This document shows positions 24,176 through 39,200 of a stretch of DNA of 64,000 bases, one piece after another. The stretch lies in NCBI RefSeq assembly GCF_047496725.1, contig NC_132985.1:3699501-3763500 (forward strand), in the 5' to 3' direction. Each line of letters opens with the position of its first letter. The stretch's first letter is position 1. Origin of the DNA: Anoplolepis gracilipes. Taxonomy: Eukaryota > Arthropoda > Insecta > Hymenoptera > Formicidae. The notes under the pieces are model-generated. The model saw nothing but the letters and a program-made list of their open reading frames with translations. It searched no databases and was not told the origin of the DNA. The position numbers and the translations under genes were made by a program.

Positions 24176-27100
24176 AACTGACTGGAAATCACGGGAGTGA
24201 CGAGGAACGTTAGGATTATCGAGAACATTGGATGATACTGAGAGATGCCAGATCAAAGTTCAAAAGTTTTCAAATGATATATTGTCGTCGAGACAATTTA
24301 TAAAATATTTTTGTGTATTTTTTTTTTAGAATTTTTCTACAAAAATGGAACAATCGAGACTGAAACATTGCGTATTAATTTTGCAAAAGTGTAAAAGATT
24401 ATAAAATATTTGGTTTGAATTTAGTTTGCCATTGGTTTTATTTATAATGCGTGCGAGATATATCTTGATCAATTTCTATTTAGAAAGAATCCTTACTATA
24501 TTTGTCAATAATAAATCGAATTTCGATACCGCGTTTTAAACAAGATTCCTACCGAATAATCCATCTTCACTCAATGTTTCGTCGCTTTGAGGTTGCGAGG
24601 AGATCGTGAAAGCGTTCCTACGTTCTTCTACGTTTTCCTATTGGCATTCCTCTCTCTTTTCCGATTCGGAGTTTCATTTTCCTAAAAGTGCGCGCGGAAG
24701 AAATACAGAGTTTCGGCGGAACTGTGGAATGTCGGCATGAGATATTAAAGAATCTTTGGCATTTGCGAGGCCGATCTGCCAAAGTTTATCGCGGCTTTTT
24801 TTCTGCTACTTTCCGTATAATCAGCCGAAAAAGAAAGAAAAATTTATCGAATGTTTCCGCTTTTACAATGCGCCTAGAGTAATTTCTTTATAAATGTTTA
24901 GAACTATGTAACAAGATTTTTTAATATCTTTTTCTAACAAATCGCAGAAAAAAATCTTGAAAAGAGAAACGTAGTAAAGACTATTAATTGTCAAAAATAG
25001 TCTGTGGGTCTTTGAAGAAAGTATTAAGACTTGTGTGGAGTCATCTACTATCATATGATATATATGTAAATCAATTCGGTGGAATGACCTTAATTTAATG
25101 CGTGCGCGTATATTTACATACAGACATACACGTGTACATTTCTCGTAATGATGCGTATTGCAACCGCATCCGCCTCTATGTGGTTGAATGTGGTTGCCGG
25201 TTAATTATTAGATAATAGACGCGCATTCCATATAGTTAATTATGAATTGATATTAATTCAGTTTCGGGCGGTAAACTTGATCTTTACAGAACAAGACAAA
25301 TGCAAAAATACAGCGTCGCAAAGCATGTGAAAGACTATTCTTTATACTTGAAAAATAGAAAAGGATAATAAAAGGTAAAAAATCTATTAATAATTTTTCA
25401 AGACAAGCAAGCAAAACTCGAGATTCGGGTAAGCTTGTGAATATGTCATAAATATGTCAAATCTGAGATGTAATTTCAATCATTCTTACTCTTGCTCGCA
25501 TCTTTCAGGTATCAAAAATATTCTCTAAATGTATTTGAGATTTTTACGTCATTTGAATTCACGACTCGAAAGAAATTAAATCTCTTGTTTTTTGATTTAA
25601 AAGATGTTCGCAAAAAAAAAAAAAAAAAAAAAAAAAGACGCTTGCTTTCTTCTTAATAATTATCGAAATTACCTTTAATTTGTACACGCGATCTCTCACA
25701 TTTCTTCCAAAAATTTTCCGAAATATTACAATCAATGTACGATCTTGGATTCGCATGGCAAAGCATGACATGCCGTTGTAACGCGTTACATCGCAAAACG
25801 ATTTCCTCTCCCATAGCCTTTTTTTATCATGTCGCACCTCATATATACCTACGCTTGCTCTCAATACGCTTGAGCTCGTGAAAATCTCATCTTCCTGAAG
25901 CGTCGCGTAAACACGCGGTGTTATGCGTGGAAACGCTAAACGGGCGTATTTCTCTGGGGTGCACAGGTCGCGAATTTGTTTCGCGACTCACTATTATAGC
26001 TGCCTCCCTTCTTCTATGTCGTTGCTCCAAGATATTCTCAAGTTTGCGCGATGTCCGCAGCCGGGAAAGCTAAATTTGATGGGAAAAGTTTGTTTTCTTA
26101 GAGGACGGAGAAGATTCGCGCGGAATTTTCGACTAATATTCGCATTTCTATTCGTTCGCTTGCTTAGACCGAGATAATGTATGTACGCCTTGTAATATCA
26201 CTAAGATTTATGTTTGATGTTGAATTCAAAAGAAAGACTCGCATAGTATTATTAATTGAAGATTGTTATTAATTTATAATTAATGTCATAATCAGTTATA
26301 TTAAAAACTTGAACTGAATTGCAAGTCGCATGTGCTGGCAATCAATCAACGATTCGTAATTATTATTGTTGAATTATTCATTGTCAATTAATTATAATTA
26401 TAATTATGCACAAATGTGTTTGCTATAATTGATCGTCCGCTAATTACAAATTATAAACACGATCGATAATAAGTAACGAGCCGATTATATAATTTTATCA
26501 TTTTGTTTTTTAAAAAAAATCTTTTTTCTAGCAAGAGAAGGATTTTTCTTTTTTTATTTTTTATCGATATAAGAATGACATTTCAAATTTACAGATTTCT
26601 CTCAAATTGTCGATATTATCGAATATAACTTTTCCTCGTTTTGAATTTTCGACGCTTCTACGAGGTATCGAGATATTTTCGTGCTTCTCATTCAACTGGA
26701 TACACTTGTCTCCGAGGTCGATCGTAGTGAATAGAAACGATTTATTGCCGCGCGACATCCGCTCTCCGACGCCAATATTTTCCCCTTCCCTCTAATCCCT
26801 CAGGAGGAAGTAATACCTGACATTGGAGATTGCGAGTTTGCTTGTTGGCAAAAAAATTTGCATGTATATGATAGCATCATTTCGATTCGATCAACTGACA
26901 GCTGGAAATACTCGTCAGCGTAGCATGTATAGACGTATGAATTGCTATCGTCACTTGTGTAACGTATCATTAAAAAAAATCTCTCTATAAATATTAAAGC
27001 AGTTAAGATATACAAATTAAAAAATAAATTACAGTAGAAACAATATATGTTTTATGTCTGTTTAAAAATATTTTATTTTGGTAAAAACAAAATTTATTTT

Positions 27101-27987
27101 AAACAATATGTTGACTTCTAATGTATAATTCTAATAATTCCAAATTAATTAATTAATTAGTATTTTATAATACTTAAAAACCAAAATAGATAATTTAATC
27201 TTTATTTTATAAAATAAAAGAGTAAAAAGAGAGAGAAAGATTTTATAAAAATAATGTTTCTGACAGATTCTATAGCTGTCACAATACTATTAAATTATAA
27301 AAATGTAGAAAGTTTTCCTATGTCAAAATATCTCTGAATTCTATGTTATATATTTTTCTATTAAAAAGCAGCAATTCTGCCTCAATTTTACTTTCAATTT
27401 GCTCGATTTTGTCTTAATAAAGCGAACTAGCAGTACCACTTATTCCAGTTTGTTGCTTCATCTCTCCTTCATTCCGCTTCGCTTTCGAGCTTTAATAGAG
27501 CACAAATATCATATTGGACCACATCCGTATAAATTAATCGTCGCGCATCTAATCCTGTCTCGTTCGATTTTCACATCCTCTTTTCGCTACCGCGATTTCA
27601 AATTTTTCGCTCCAAATTCAGTGGAAATCTATCGAGAGAATAAAATATAAAGCCTCGAGTCTTTGACTATTGTCCGAATCATTCGGAGGGGATTTTTTAA
27701 ATCAATTTATCAAACGCGAGATAAAAAGAAAAAGAACGTATATAATCGTATCTCTCGCATTGACACCCACGCACGTATCGCGTGTAAAGCGTTACGTGAC
27801 GTATCTCGTTCGCATCAGTTATGAAAACTATGGTCTCTTCCCACGATCCACTTTTACAGGGCGAGCTGTCAACCTCGTCAAAACTAAAATTGTATTTTCA
27901 ATGACCGAAAGCGGTAAGGAGAATTAAATGGCGCCGTTGCGCCAATGATTGTTGACAGTAAGCGTCGGCAAGGATATTTATTGATCG

Positions 27988-27989
<2 letters not shown>

Positions 27990-28067
<78 letters not shown>
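27990..28067 (+). repeat. (GA)n microsatellite, about 39 units
   Basis: A 78-bp uninterrupted GA tract, the second longest in the window. Confidence 0.95.
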
Positions 28068-28070
<3 letters not shown>

Positions 28071-30510
28071 CTTGTTGTCTTATTTGCTGTTGCTGTGTGA
28101 AATGCTACTCGTTGGAGCGAAACGCGTCATCCACTTAAAGCTACATCGTATCGATTGAAGATTCTATTTGAAAGTTGTTGACGTTGCTGCGAGGTCTTTT
28201 GACAATCTCTGTCAGTGACGGATTTCATAAAAAAAAAAAAAAAAAAAAAAAAATTGAAAACGCGCACAATCAGAGACATATATGTAATATTGCTGGAGTA
28301 AATCGAGGAATCGATTTTATCCGAGCGAAAATTTTGGATCGCGATAATTTATATGTCGAGAGAGTTATATAAGTTATATAATTGACAATAATTTAATCTC
28401 TTCGCGAATTAACTTAATAACACCAATATAAAATAGAAACGGAAATTAGAAAGATAAAAGAAGAGTGCGTGCGTAGGAAGGATAAATGATATATTTCGTT
28501 TATATATAATATTAAAAGAATATTTTAAAGTTAATCGATAGTTGACATCTGATAGTCCAATATTGAAACCAATACATTTGGATTATTCATCTGTGAACGA
28601 ATAATAAATTATCCTATTACTAAATTGTGATATTGCGCAATTTTATCGATGATCAATTATTCCTTTCTTATTAAATAATTTATATTCGTCGAATAAATTC
28701 GAAAATTAAAAATTGATACGAGAAATACAATATTTAGAAAAGTGACTTTATTGTTGCAATTCATTAAGCAATAAAATGGAATTAAATGGCAAAGTTATAG
28801 TAATTATAATATTAAAGTCATATGTAGAATCTAAATTCGTACTCTTATTATAGATAATCTGACCGAACGTTTACTTTGTCATGCTAAGATTTAATAAAAT
28901 ATAAAATATCAAATATTGGAAATTTTATATCGCATTTACAAAATTTTATATTGCACATCTCTTGTATAAGATTTTTTTAATAGATCGATTAATTATATAA
29001 AATTAAAGAGAAAGATCCTTTAAGTGACGTGTTAATTTAAAGCGAGTGATATAAGTTTTTCAAAATGGTACGGTATCTTATATGAAATCAATTACAGCGA
29101 GAACTTGTATGCAATTCACGTTTCCGTCATGTGTTTCCGTCGGCGGTGGCAGTCGGAGGAAATAAACGAATAAAGAGAGACAGATATTGCTTATCCCTTT
29201 GCTCGGTTAATCTTGTCTTTCTCCTCTTCGTCCGGGACGGTTTGTTATATACAACCAGACAGCGTGGAAATGCATATCGCGCGTTTTTCGTGTCTACAAA
29301 GGGGCGCACGTTGTTGCCGAAACGAAGTTGTTGTATGTCATTCGCCCCAACTCATTCTGAGAGCTTTGCAGATTCCATTTGTCGTGCGTCCTCCATAGAG
29401 GCGGAAACTAAATAACGCGCGACAGTAGTAAAATATCAAAGTCGCTTGATATATAAGTGCCAATGTACCTTGTGTAACGAGAAACTAGATCAACAGCCAT
29501 TGAATAACTCGGTATAATATTTACAAGAAGAGAATAAAAATGATATTAAAAAAATCTTCAGTAGCTTCTCGTAAATCGAATTTCTCCAACTTCTCTTTTT
29601 GTTTTTTGGTTTTTTTTTCTTTTTAATATTAAAGTATTCGTTATAGAAATATATTCACACTTTTGCATTTCCTTCGTAAAATCGCTGGTAAAATTATGGG
29701 TTATTTTATCATGTCCCGTGGACGATTCGATATTCGAATATCCTGGCGCCGACCTCCGTGGATATCCGCGAAGTCCTTCTCGCGTCAACAGTTTGTAACT
29801 CGACAAATGATTAACGGACGACACCCAGACATTCCATCGCGCGTGTAAACTTCGTTTCATGTCTCGTGGATTTTCGACGGATTACGAGCGCGACGTCGTA
29901 TAACTACGGACGTCCGTGTCCGCGCGGGCATCCGTCGCAATCTGTATAATGGACATCCGTAGCGATTACGACCAGGAAACTCGAATCCATGTATTCAAAC
30001 GACGCGACGCACGATTGTTATGATCCGTCTGTAAACTCACACAAACGCGCAGGAATTTATACGGCAATAAATGTCCACGACAAAGAATCTAATCTTCCTT
30101 GTTGAAACGATTCTTCTTTTATGGAAATGTAATTGGAATTTTTTGTGCGACTTGAAAAGAGAAAAGAGAGAGAAAAAAAAAAAGTACGGGCAACCGCGAA
30201 ATGCAATTGCAAGAGTTTCGAGGACATTTCGTCATTTGTACTCGCTATCGACTTACAAATCCAATTCGAGCCCTCTGACGTCGCGCTTATTTCCCCGCGA
30301 AAATATTATTAGAATTGACAATGTCCGACTTGCGGGTATAAAGGATGCTGTTATTACTTCCCTCGGGCGAGCATCGATCCGAAGCAAGTTTCAATTTAAT
30401 AGCGCATTTTCAATCAACGAGGCTTTACCTTACGAGACGTTCCGGGCGAACGCAATTTTCTCGAGGAGCACAGTTTTCTTAGATCAGAGATTCCGTCGGT
30501 AATTTTTTTC

Positions 30511-30540
30511 AATGTATCAAGTTGTATCAAGTGGTATCAA
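30511..30540 (+). repeat. Short tandem repeat, three copies of a 10-mer
   Basis: Three consecutive units of the form N-GTATCAAGT lie in the spacer before gene E. Small and probably slippage-derived. Confidence 0.7.
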
Positions 30541-31674
30541 GTCTGCCTTCGTGCTACGTCTTTCGATTTTTGACGATAAATTTATTATTTCCAATAATTT
30601 TGCGAGTAAATTATTAATCCCGTTCAAATTTCGATCAAAGGTTAAAATTTGCCTTATCCAACTATAACATAATAATGATATAATCACGATAGTAATATGA
30701 TAAATCGTGTGAAAGCAATCTCGCTAATGATGTAAATACGATATCTGGAATGTGGCACAAGAGAGACGTGTAACGGCAGAGCCGGACTTTTGCTTTGGAT
30801 GAGATTTTAATTCAACTTCAGCCGTTAATCCCGCCGGTACGGAAACGGAATTAATTAAAGCTGCTTAATGGATAAGACGGGCAATTATTGGATTTACAAC
30901 GCTATCGCTTGCCAAGATTAAACCTGGTATACGCCGATGGATTGCCCGATGGCGTCGCCGGCATCCACGGCTTGATGTATGGCTATGTTGTGTTTCTAAC
31001 GCCCACGCAAATTTCTTTCTTTTCGTGCACCCGTCATGTTTAATCGCTTGGCGGATGCCTGCCTTTTTTTTTTCCTCGCCACTCACGCGACTGAAACGAA
31101 GGATCGATTATTTTTTCGAATGTCTATCGGTCAAACCGTCGATTTGTTTTTCTTGCATAAGAATATATTGTACATATAGGTGTTTAGATTTAATCAAGCG
31201 AATAAATAAAAGTGAAAAACAATATTTTAGAAAAAAAACATCGTTTATTAATTTTATTTTAGATAAAGCATCTATTAAATCTATTTTTCATCACCCTGTT
31301 GCAGCGAGGCGAGAGCTTAACTCTCACCTCGAGATATATGTAACGTCGGTGAGTTTCAATAAAAATAAAAATAAAAAAAAAAAAAGAAAAAGAGAAAGAA
31401 AAAAAACGAGCAAACTTTTCGATCGCTCGCACTGTCTGATCGGGAACGTTTGCCGGATGCAAATAGCGGCCCAGGCGTAACCAGGCGCCATTCCGGGGCT
31501 CATTATCGCGCTCCTACAAACTCGTCGATACGCGCTCCGTGGAATAAGAGAACGTTCGCCCACGGTTCGTTGACCAGTTATCCGCTGGTCCGTGTGAATT
31601 ACTAGGGTACAGAATTGAGAGCGCACTTCTTTCCAAGACGCTTCTTCGACATCGACCGCAAACGTCTGCTCGTC

Positions 31675-33149
31675 ATGTCGCGACTGCTTTTATGGATACT
31701 CACATCCGTTGACCTTTGGACGAATTTTTCGAGGGCGATACTGCTGTATTCCCAGAACGCCTTGTATCAGGTATCTTTAAAATTTCTCGCTATTTTTGTA
31801 CATGCACGTTATTTCGAAAGTATTCATCGAGTTTAAACGAGTTTTATTTTTTACCACTTTTTGAAAAAGCGCGTGCATTTCTCGACGAGACAAGCTTTAT
31901 ATTACTATTTGGAAGAACTTTCTCTCTCTTTTTTTTTTTTTTTTTTTTTTATATATGTATACATGTACTCTTTTAACGTGCCGTGAACGTCCTCAAGCGT
32001 TGCAAATACTGTTTGACAAAAAATCCGTTATTACGCAATTTCTATGTTGTTTTTAAAATAAATAAAAGTTTAATAAAAAATCGTGGGGAACAACATCCTC
32101 TTTTTTTCAGAATCTGTATTGTTTAACATATATAGCATTTGCATATTATTTTTTTAAATTGAACTGGAATGTCGAAACATTGAATATTAAAACCTTGGTT
32201 ATCAGAAATTGTTTTTATAATGCTTATGAATTTATCTTTAAACTTGCAGATTGACAATAAAAAATTTCTCCGCATTCCATATGCTGCAGAAGAAATTGCG
32301 CTCGAGCCGAAAACGCGATAGGCTATTAAAATGATATTTAGCTGCGGGTACCAATTGTTACAGGGGCTTTTAGTTTGCGCCTGCGGTTCGCGCGACAAAA
32401 TACTACCGCTGTCGTGGCATTAAATATTTATTTGCAAGCAGTCGCAACACTAATTAACGAATTTAGCAATCTGACTCGACCGAAGGTGAATTATTGTCTC
32501 TCTTGGAAAAAACTCTTTCGCCTCTTTTGAATCAATTTTTTTTTTTAATTTAAACCATATTTATACTCTAATTTATACAAAATTCGCTTCGTGTTAAATT
32601 ATTAAAAATAAATAAAGTTATAACATTACTATTTGTATACATTATGTGCTTCGCACAAGAAAAAAGGTTGAATGTAAAAAATATAATATCTCGGAAAATT
32701 TGTTCGACAGTTTACTCTGGGTATTTCGACACCGGTGGCGATGTCAAAAAGGGGCACCATAGCCTTCAGCTCGGGATTTCAACTCAATTTTGCTCTACCA
32801 TGGAATCTGTCGCAGTTCGAATCAACGATAATTCCTGCGAGACACATTAGGGATCTCAATTTGCAGGAAACCTACGTCGCCATTGAAAATCTGTTGGACG
32901 AGTAAGTTGTAAATTTTCTTAAAAGAAACTCCGCCGCGAGACGGAAATGTTCTCCGTTATAATCTCAATGAGAAACGAGAATCTATCAAATTACGTGATT
33001 ATCCGAGTATCTTGTTTGCATTAATTAAATTCACCGAGAATTAGGAGCGGAATATAAAATATAAAAGTCGCGAGAGACAATTATATCAATTGGTTTCAAC
33101 CCGACACTTACAGCACTCGAGATTGGCTGAACGAGCGAATTCTGTCTCG

Positions 33150-33189
<40 letters not shown>

Positions 33190-36100
33190 TTCTCCACCCC
33201 TGCCTTTTGTCTACTTCCATACACGTGAGCCAGGAACAAGCGCACAATTTTACTCGCATTTTCCCCCCGTCGAATTTGCACAATGAGCAGTCGAGAGGCG
33301 ATTTGAATTTTGAATCGGAAGAACAAACGCCGCGCATTACGCAGACGAAATTGCTCGATGAATCAGTAAACATGGCAGAAGCTGGCACAAGCGCGAGTAA
33401 ATTCGTAATTAACTTAAACTCTGCTGCTGTGTATATATCAGTAGTGGAGTGCGATGGCCGCTTATTGAAATCATATTTCTGCCAAGACAAGGAGAGAGAC
33501 AATGCTTCCTCTTTTTAGTGGTTCACCTTTCAGGCAAATTTCCAAAAGTATCGACACTGAGATTAAAGAATTATATTAGCTTAGTTCTTACCAATATTTT
33601 TGAAATCTTACCATAGATTCTTTTACATCTCGTATCGTAATACTTGTTAATAGTGCCATTAGACATGTCGTGATAAAATTTATTTATCGATGTTGAAGGA
33701 GTTTTTGATATGTCATAATTTTATGATATCAATTTAATTATGATAAATTTGTTAATAGCGATTATACATTTTTCTTTCTATTATTCAGACACAAACGTGT
33801 GTTTTTTTTATTATTCGGTCTTAATTCCAAATTGACTAAAAAAAAGATGATTAAAATCATTTGAATTTAGAGATATTACAATTCGAGACAATTATTACTA
33901 TTAAATTAAATATAAAAAAGCATACGCAATTGCAATTATACAATGTGAATTTTGCCAACTATTTTCAATGATAAAGGAAGGGATCTCTCGTTGCTTTCTA
34001 TCACTCACGCCTTTGCCCTGTATAACCGAAGCGTCGTCACTCGCAGGATCAAAGGGCGGCGACTCGAACATAAATTAATTGGGACATAAGGCTATTACTC
34101 CGCTGGGATACAGGGTGGTATAATGCAGGGTCGTACGTGACAAATGAGAAGCCCGTCTTCTGAGATATCGCGTAAGAAGTGGCTAATCAATAATGGCAAG
34201 TGTAATAACTTCGCAAATATCTGGGAAGAGTGATTTTGAGAAATGACGTCGGCGCAAAATTTTTCAGTTCCTATTTGTCTCTGAAATAAAACACAAAGCA
34301 CTCTAAAATAATCTTATTGATATAAAGCACGTTTTCAAAGATAGTTCCTTATTCGATCTCGTCACGTAAAATAAAACACATTATATAAGTTTTCCGCTTG
34401 TGTAAATTCCGTAGCAAGCGATCGTTTAATGAAAAGTCAACATTTCTGCTCTCTCGACTGCTTGTCAAAGATTTCGTTGTCGCTCGAATAAAATTTCATC
34501 GATGTGAGATTAAAATAAGAAAGAATCGAAAAGCGAAAAGAAAAAGAAAGAAAGAGAAAAAAAACAAGACACATCGCGCGCAGCAAAGTAAGATTTAAAT
34601 GTTGACTCTTTAGACACGGCTGGCAGGATGGTAGGCAGTGCCTTTTGAGGACCATTTGCGAACTCGCGGAGACGCCTCTTCGCAGGACCCAAGGACAGGA
34701 CGTCCTCGAGGAAATGATTCACTTAATTTTAACGTAAGTCAATTCTGACGTTTCGACACTCGCGCTTTGACCCTCGTCGAAAGGCGATAGGTCACGTACA
34801 CTCGTACGATATGCATCGGAAATGAAATTTATTACCGAAAGAGTCGCGAGTAATGAATTCCCTTGAAAGTCTCTAATCATCGACATGCATTTGTCGGAAA
34901 TAATATAAAGGCTCTGAAATATTTCTACTAATATAAAACCCGTGAGATGTAGGTTAAGGGGATATAATTTTAGATTCTCAAAAATATAAATTTAAGAACG
35001 AGTCAATATTAAAAATAATTTGCTGGCTGAGGAATTCTTTGTGGAATTTTATTTTTCGTAAGTGATTCCGACCTTCGTGACAGATTGGAAATTTAGTATG
35101 AAGTAAAATTTATTATGCCACCCATGTTTGGCAATAAGTCCTTAATGATCATCAATCGAGCATCGAGGATGGCTGTTCATGTAACATCATGTAAAATATT
35201 CGCTCGTTTTCTAGGGAGCCACGAATTTGCTATTCCGAACGCGCGTTCACGTCCGCGTGTGTTCGAGGGAAATTGCGCTCCCAAGCTAACACTGGCGCGC
35301 TAATTGCGACAAAGTTAGGCGCGTACATTAAGTTTCTAATGGAAGTGTTTCGCCTAGGAAGGTTTTCGCCGGGCTTTACTTTGTGCTATCCCTTCGCAGC
35401 CGCTCGGGGAATTTGCCTTTGAAATAACCCAACGAAATGCCGATGAATGTAATTGTGTATTTTGAGAGAAAGAGAGAGGAAAGGAGCTCTCTTCTCTCTC
35501 TCTCTCCACGAATATATAAGCTTTGTTGTCAAATATATTTCACAAATTAATACCGACAAGCCATTAATTGCTGCACACGAGCACGCAAATTACTGAGATT
35601 CGTCGAAAATCCTAGGCATCAATATAGATTGCGGTTCGTTCAATAATATATGAGTAACTGAGGAAAATAAATTATAGCATCTTATTTATAAATATGGACG
35701 TGTATGGATTACATTCAACACGAACAATGGAAATATTACAACTTAGATATAGTACAATGTGACACTTTATCGCTTATATGTTTAATTTTAATTCTATACC
35801 TTTTTTACTCATATATTATACTATGATACATTTATTATTTAACTAAATGTATTATTTACATATTAAAAATATAATTATATTTTCTAAAATAAAGAAGAGA
35901 TCTTGATATGATGACTCGCATGATTGAGATGAGATATAAACGTTTTTGAAGTATCAAAAATGCTTTTGAAGTACAAGATGTGTCTCAAAGAATATCAGAT
36001 AACGTGGATTTAAATAAAACTCGCTGGGAGACGCGTTCAAAACGATTTAATCTGAATTTCTTCTCGACAGGCCCACGGAGGACTCGCCGGTAGCGATTAA

Positions 36101-36236
36101 TTCCAGTCACCGAAGCGTCAACAAATTGTATCAGGAAGCCGAACGATTGGGAAGGTCTGGCGGCGATTGCATCCTAATGTATCCCGATTGCGTCGCGTCA
36201 CCGTTGGAATCATTTACCGAGATTGTATTTCCTTGA
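31675..36236 (+). CDS. Gene E: secreted DM4/DM12-family protein, 190 aa, divergent N-terminus
   Basis: Exons 31675-31770, 32711-32901, 34614-34733 and 36071-36236 join in phases 0, 2 and 2 to give 190 aa. A hydrophobic N-terminus (residues 3-13) is a good signal peptide. The usual strand reads A-I-L-L-Y-S instead of L-x-F-P and has no basic cleavage motif. The core has G-I-S-T-P-V (36-41), F-Q-L-N-F-A-L-P-W-N-L-S (55-66, sequon N64) and Y-V-A-I-E-N-L-L (87-94), with no polybasic run between. The helix carries G-W-Q-D-G-R-Q, C105-x5-C111 (C-L-L-R-T-I-C-E), L-E-E-M-I-H (127-132) and L-I-L-T. The last exon has Y-Q-E-A-E (156-160) and C169-x6-C176 in Y-P-D-C. The phase-2 intron before the cysteine helix links it to A, F and G rather than to B to D. 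It is the smallest complete product in the array. Function is unknown. Confidence 0.8.
33157..33184 (+). repeat. (TC)n microsatellite in gene E intron 2
   Basis: About 14 TC units. It generates overlapping spurious ORFs on both strands at about 33.1-33.5 kb. Confidence 0.9.
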
Positions 36237-39200
36237 TTAATCGAATCCCCGCGATTTCTTTCCCTTCCGATTTAAGACGCGCGAGTTCAATTAACGGCTC
36301 TGTCGCGCATTTGATTATGCGCGTCAGTTTTTTTTTTTTACATTTAATTGCGCGTGAATCTTGAGATGCAACGAGCAATATATCCGACGGAATTTTGTTT
36401 TCCACAATAGAGCTCGACATGTGTAACGGATGGGAATTTTATTAAGGTAAAGCTTGATTAACGCAAGCATAAATGACTCATTTCAGTTTGCGGATATTTA
36501 TATCCTGTTTTTTATCCTGTGTAAAATTTAAGATTATATACTCGTATCTTTTATTATTAAAGTGATATACGTGTGCCGTGTTCTATTATTTTCGTATAGA
36601 TATTTTAAAATTTAAGCAGGAAATTTTTTAAACAATAAAAATGCATGGCTCTTTAAAAAACGAAACGTGCATGCATTTTAAATTCCACCACTTTAACAAT
36701 CCTACATTTTTACATATGTATTTGTAAAGTGCATAAGAGACAAATATAATATCTGTAAAAGCAGATACAAATTTAAACAGATTAAATATTCCTGATTAAA
36801 ACTGTTTTAAAGAAATTTAGGAATATGCTAACATTAATAAAATTTCTGAAACGTTATCTCAATTTAATTAAATTTAAGAGAAAAACGTGCTCTCTATCAG
36901 AGGCAATTAATTTTTGTGTAATAATGATCGAATGACCGTCGTTTCGCGCAAAAGGAGGAAAATAGTACTAAATAAATTTAACTCCCGGCTTTCGTCCCGT
37001 AAGATAGCTCGACTGAAGAAAAGCGACTGATTTCTTTTCTCGTACATATATCTGCTCTCGGGCTTTTTATCTGGATTCGTAAATACCGTATTCCCCCTCG
37101 ACCCCTACCTTCGTTCGCTTTATCCTCCTTCCTCTTCCGTTCCCTCCTGCTATCTTTCACCGTCTCTTCCTTCCGCCTGTCTCGCACCATCGAAGGTTAC
37201 GTATGTATCTGGTATTTTATGCACATCCACGCAAGCACTCGTGAAAGATCCGCCAATGCTTGATAGTTTCTTTCGCTGGACGATGATGGAGTGCGACTAG
37301 TCACGCACTTCCACGTGTGCTATCGCGCTCACATATATAGAGTGTCCTAGAATCGGCGGAATAGACCCATGACGTTATCCCTTGTAAGATTTAAAGTCGA
37401 TTTTGTTAGCGAGTATCGAAAGATTAATGATCGTTTAGCTGTACGAAGAAATTTCCGTGAACTTAAGCTTCGAGAGATGAAAAAAGAAAAAAAAGCGTAT
37501 CCTTCAGTGAGTTAATTTCAAGTGGACTTTACTTTAACTGTATTTTAATTTCCAGCCTCGCCGCAAAGATACGTTGCCTTTAAAAATTGAAAGTTTTGAT
37601 GACAAGATAATAACTTTGCTGTACATTTTTTTTTTTTTTTTTTTTTTTGCGCGAAGAAAAAACAGACTCCGAGTGACACGAGAGAGATTACCGTTTAAAG
37701 GGATTTATATAATTACAATTTTACATATTTTGCTACGAGAGAATTATAAATTTGTTATTGAAAAAATTTGAGTTTTTGTAGAAAAAAAGATTTTGATATG
37801 TAATTGAATAATTCAAAATAATTTGGATTAATTTGTATGCAAACGTGGGACAGACATTTTTTATGAAAAGACTAACATGACCTAATTTTATGCCCTCCGC
37901 GCTTTCGGGGATCGTATTGTGCAGCGTTTCTAGTGTTAAACATATTACGCTCCTGGGATTAACAGTTACATTTGCGATAATAGTATAATGTTACAATAGA
38001 ATGGCGCGCTAGAGGATTACATGTACGGCTAGAATTAATTAATTAAACAATTAGCTATTCGTAGATATGCTCAATTTTCAGTGAAAGAAATAGAATAAGA
38101 TAGTTCCAGAGACTACGCATTCATCTTACCTAGTGTCTCCTCTGTCCTCCGGAGAGACGAAAGACTTTTTCCCCGTTTACTATCCAATTTTGTTCAACCG
38201 CTTTATTGTCCCCCCGTTTCCATCTTCATTTATCTCCACTTTTTCTCCAAATTTTTCATCCGCGTCGGAAACACCTTTAGTGCGAAATATCAGAAGTAAG
38301 ATTATTCTCGCGTTGTTTTGCATACAGCGGCTTATTATATAATTTTATTATAGCGCATCGATTAAAAGTTTGCAAGTTATTAACTCTACGATTTATCCAC
38401 TCGAGACATAGAATAATGATCTCTTTTTCCACTTAATTTCGCGTCGATTTACCTTCCCCTCTTTCTCAGTCCTTCCACTTTCCTCTTTCGTCCTGTCTTT
38501 ATTTATCTCATCTGAGCTTTCTCTCTCCTCTCTCTTTGCATTATTCAATTTTCCTCTCTCCCCCCGCCCTTTAATGCCGCCCCTTCTTCGCGTTTCTGGG
38601 GGCTTTAAGGCTTGAACATGTAATCTTCCTGTTCCAAAACTTATTCCGTGAGCAACGCCTCTTATCCGGAACTTGTCGCGGGCATTCTCACCTGGGACGG
38701 GGTGGTGACAACTTTCAGCAAACAGTGATTACAAAGGCAAAACTGACAAACATTTGAAGCGAGAGAGAACGAACAGTAGATGGCCATCTATCTCTCGCGA
38801 CGGTATCCGGCTGTTATTTTCCGAGCGCGTTTTCGTCACCATTGTTTGCAATAAGGTTGGCATTAACTTTAACTAATGTCGTACTTATGAGAGAAGCTTT
38901 ATTCTGCAATATCATGTGCACATTGTTTTTGGACGTATGGAAATAATGAGGTTTAATTTGAGACGTTGAGCGAGTAAAGGGACACGCGGTATGTAAAAAT
39001 AATTTGCATAACGTTGATTAATTACTGTCTGACATTGCGCGTGTCTCATTTTGCTTGTACAACATGTGAAAAAAAAAACGAGGGAGTTATAAATTACGAG
39101 AGCGTAAGTAGATAAAATATAATTCGGACGGAAGATTAATTCACCCGGTGGGGACTGTAATCCCAAGTTTAACAATGAAATATATAATATTCGGTAAATA

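Larger units (their letters stand above)
24176..31674. other. Intergenic, D to E
   Basis: At 7.5 kb this is the longest spacer between genes in the array. AT-rich stretches alternate with mixed blocks at 24.6-24.9, 25.8-26.2, 27.4-28.2, 29.1-29.4 and 29.7-31.6 kb. None contains a splice-bounded DM4/DM12 exon on either strand that I could find. It carries an A-run at about 25612-25636, the (GA)n tract at 27990-28067, an A-run near 28229-28252, and a three-copy 10-mer at 30511-30540. A 143-aa ORF at 30071-30502 matches nothing I recognise. Confidence 0.5.

Noticed and set aside
30071..30502. 143-aa plus-strand ORF
   Set aside because: It mixes a poly-lysine low-complexity run with unremarkable sequence and has no splice or domain support.
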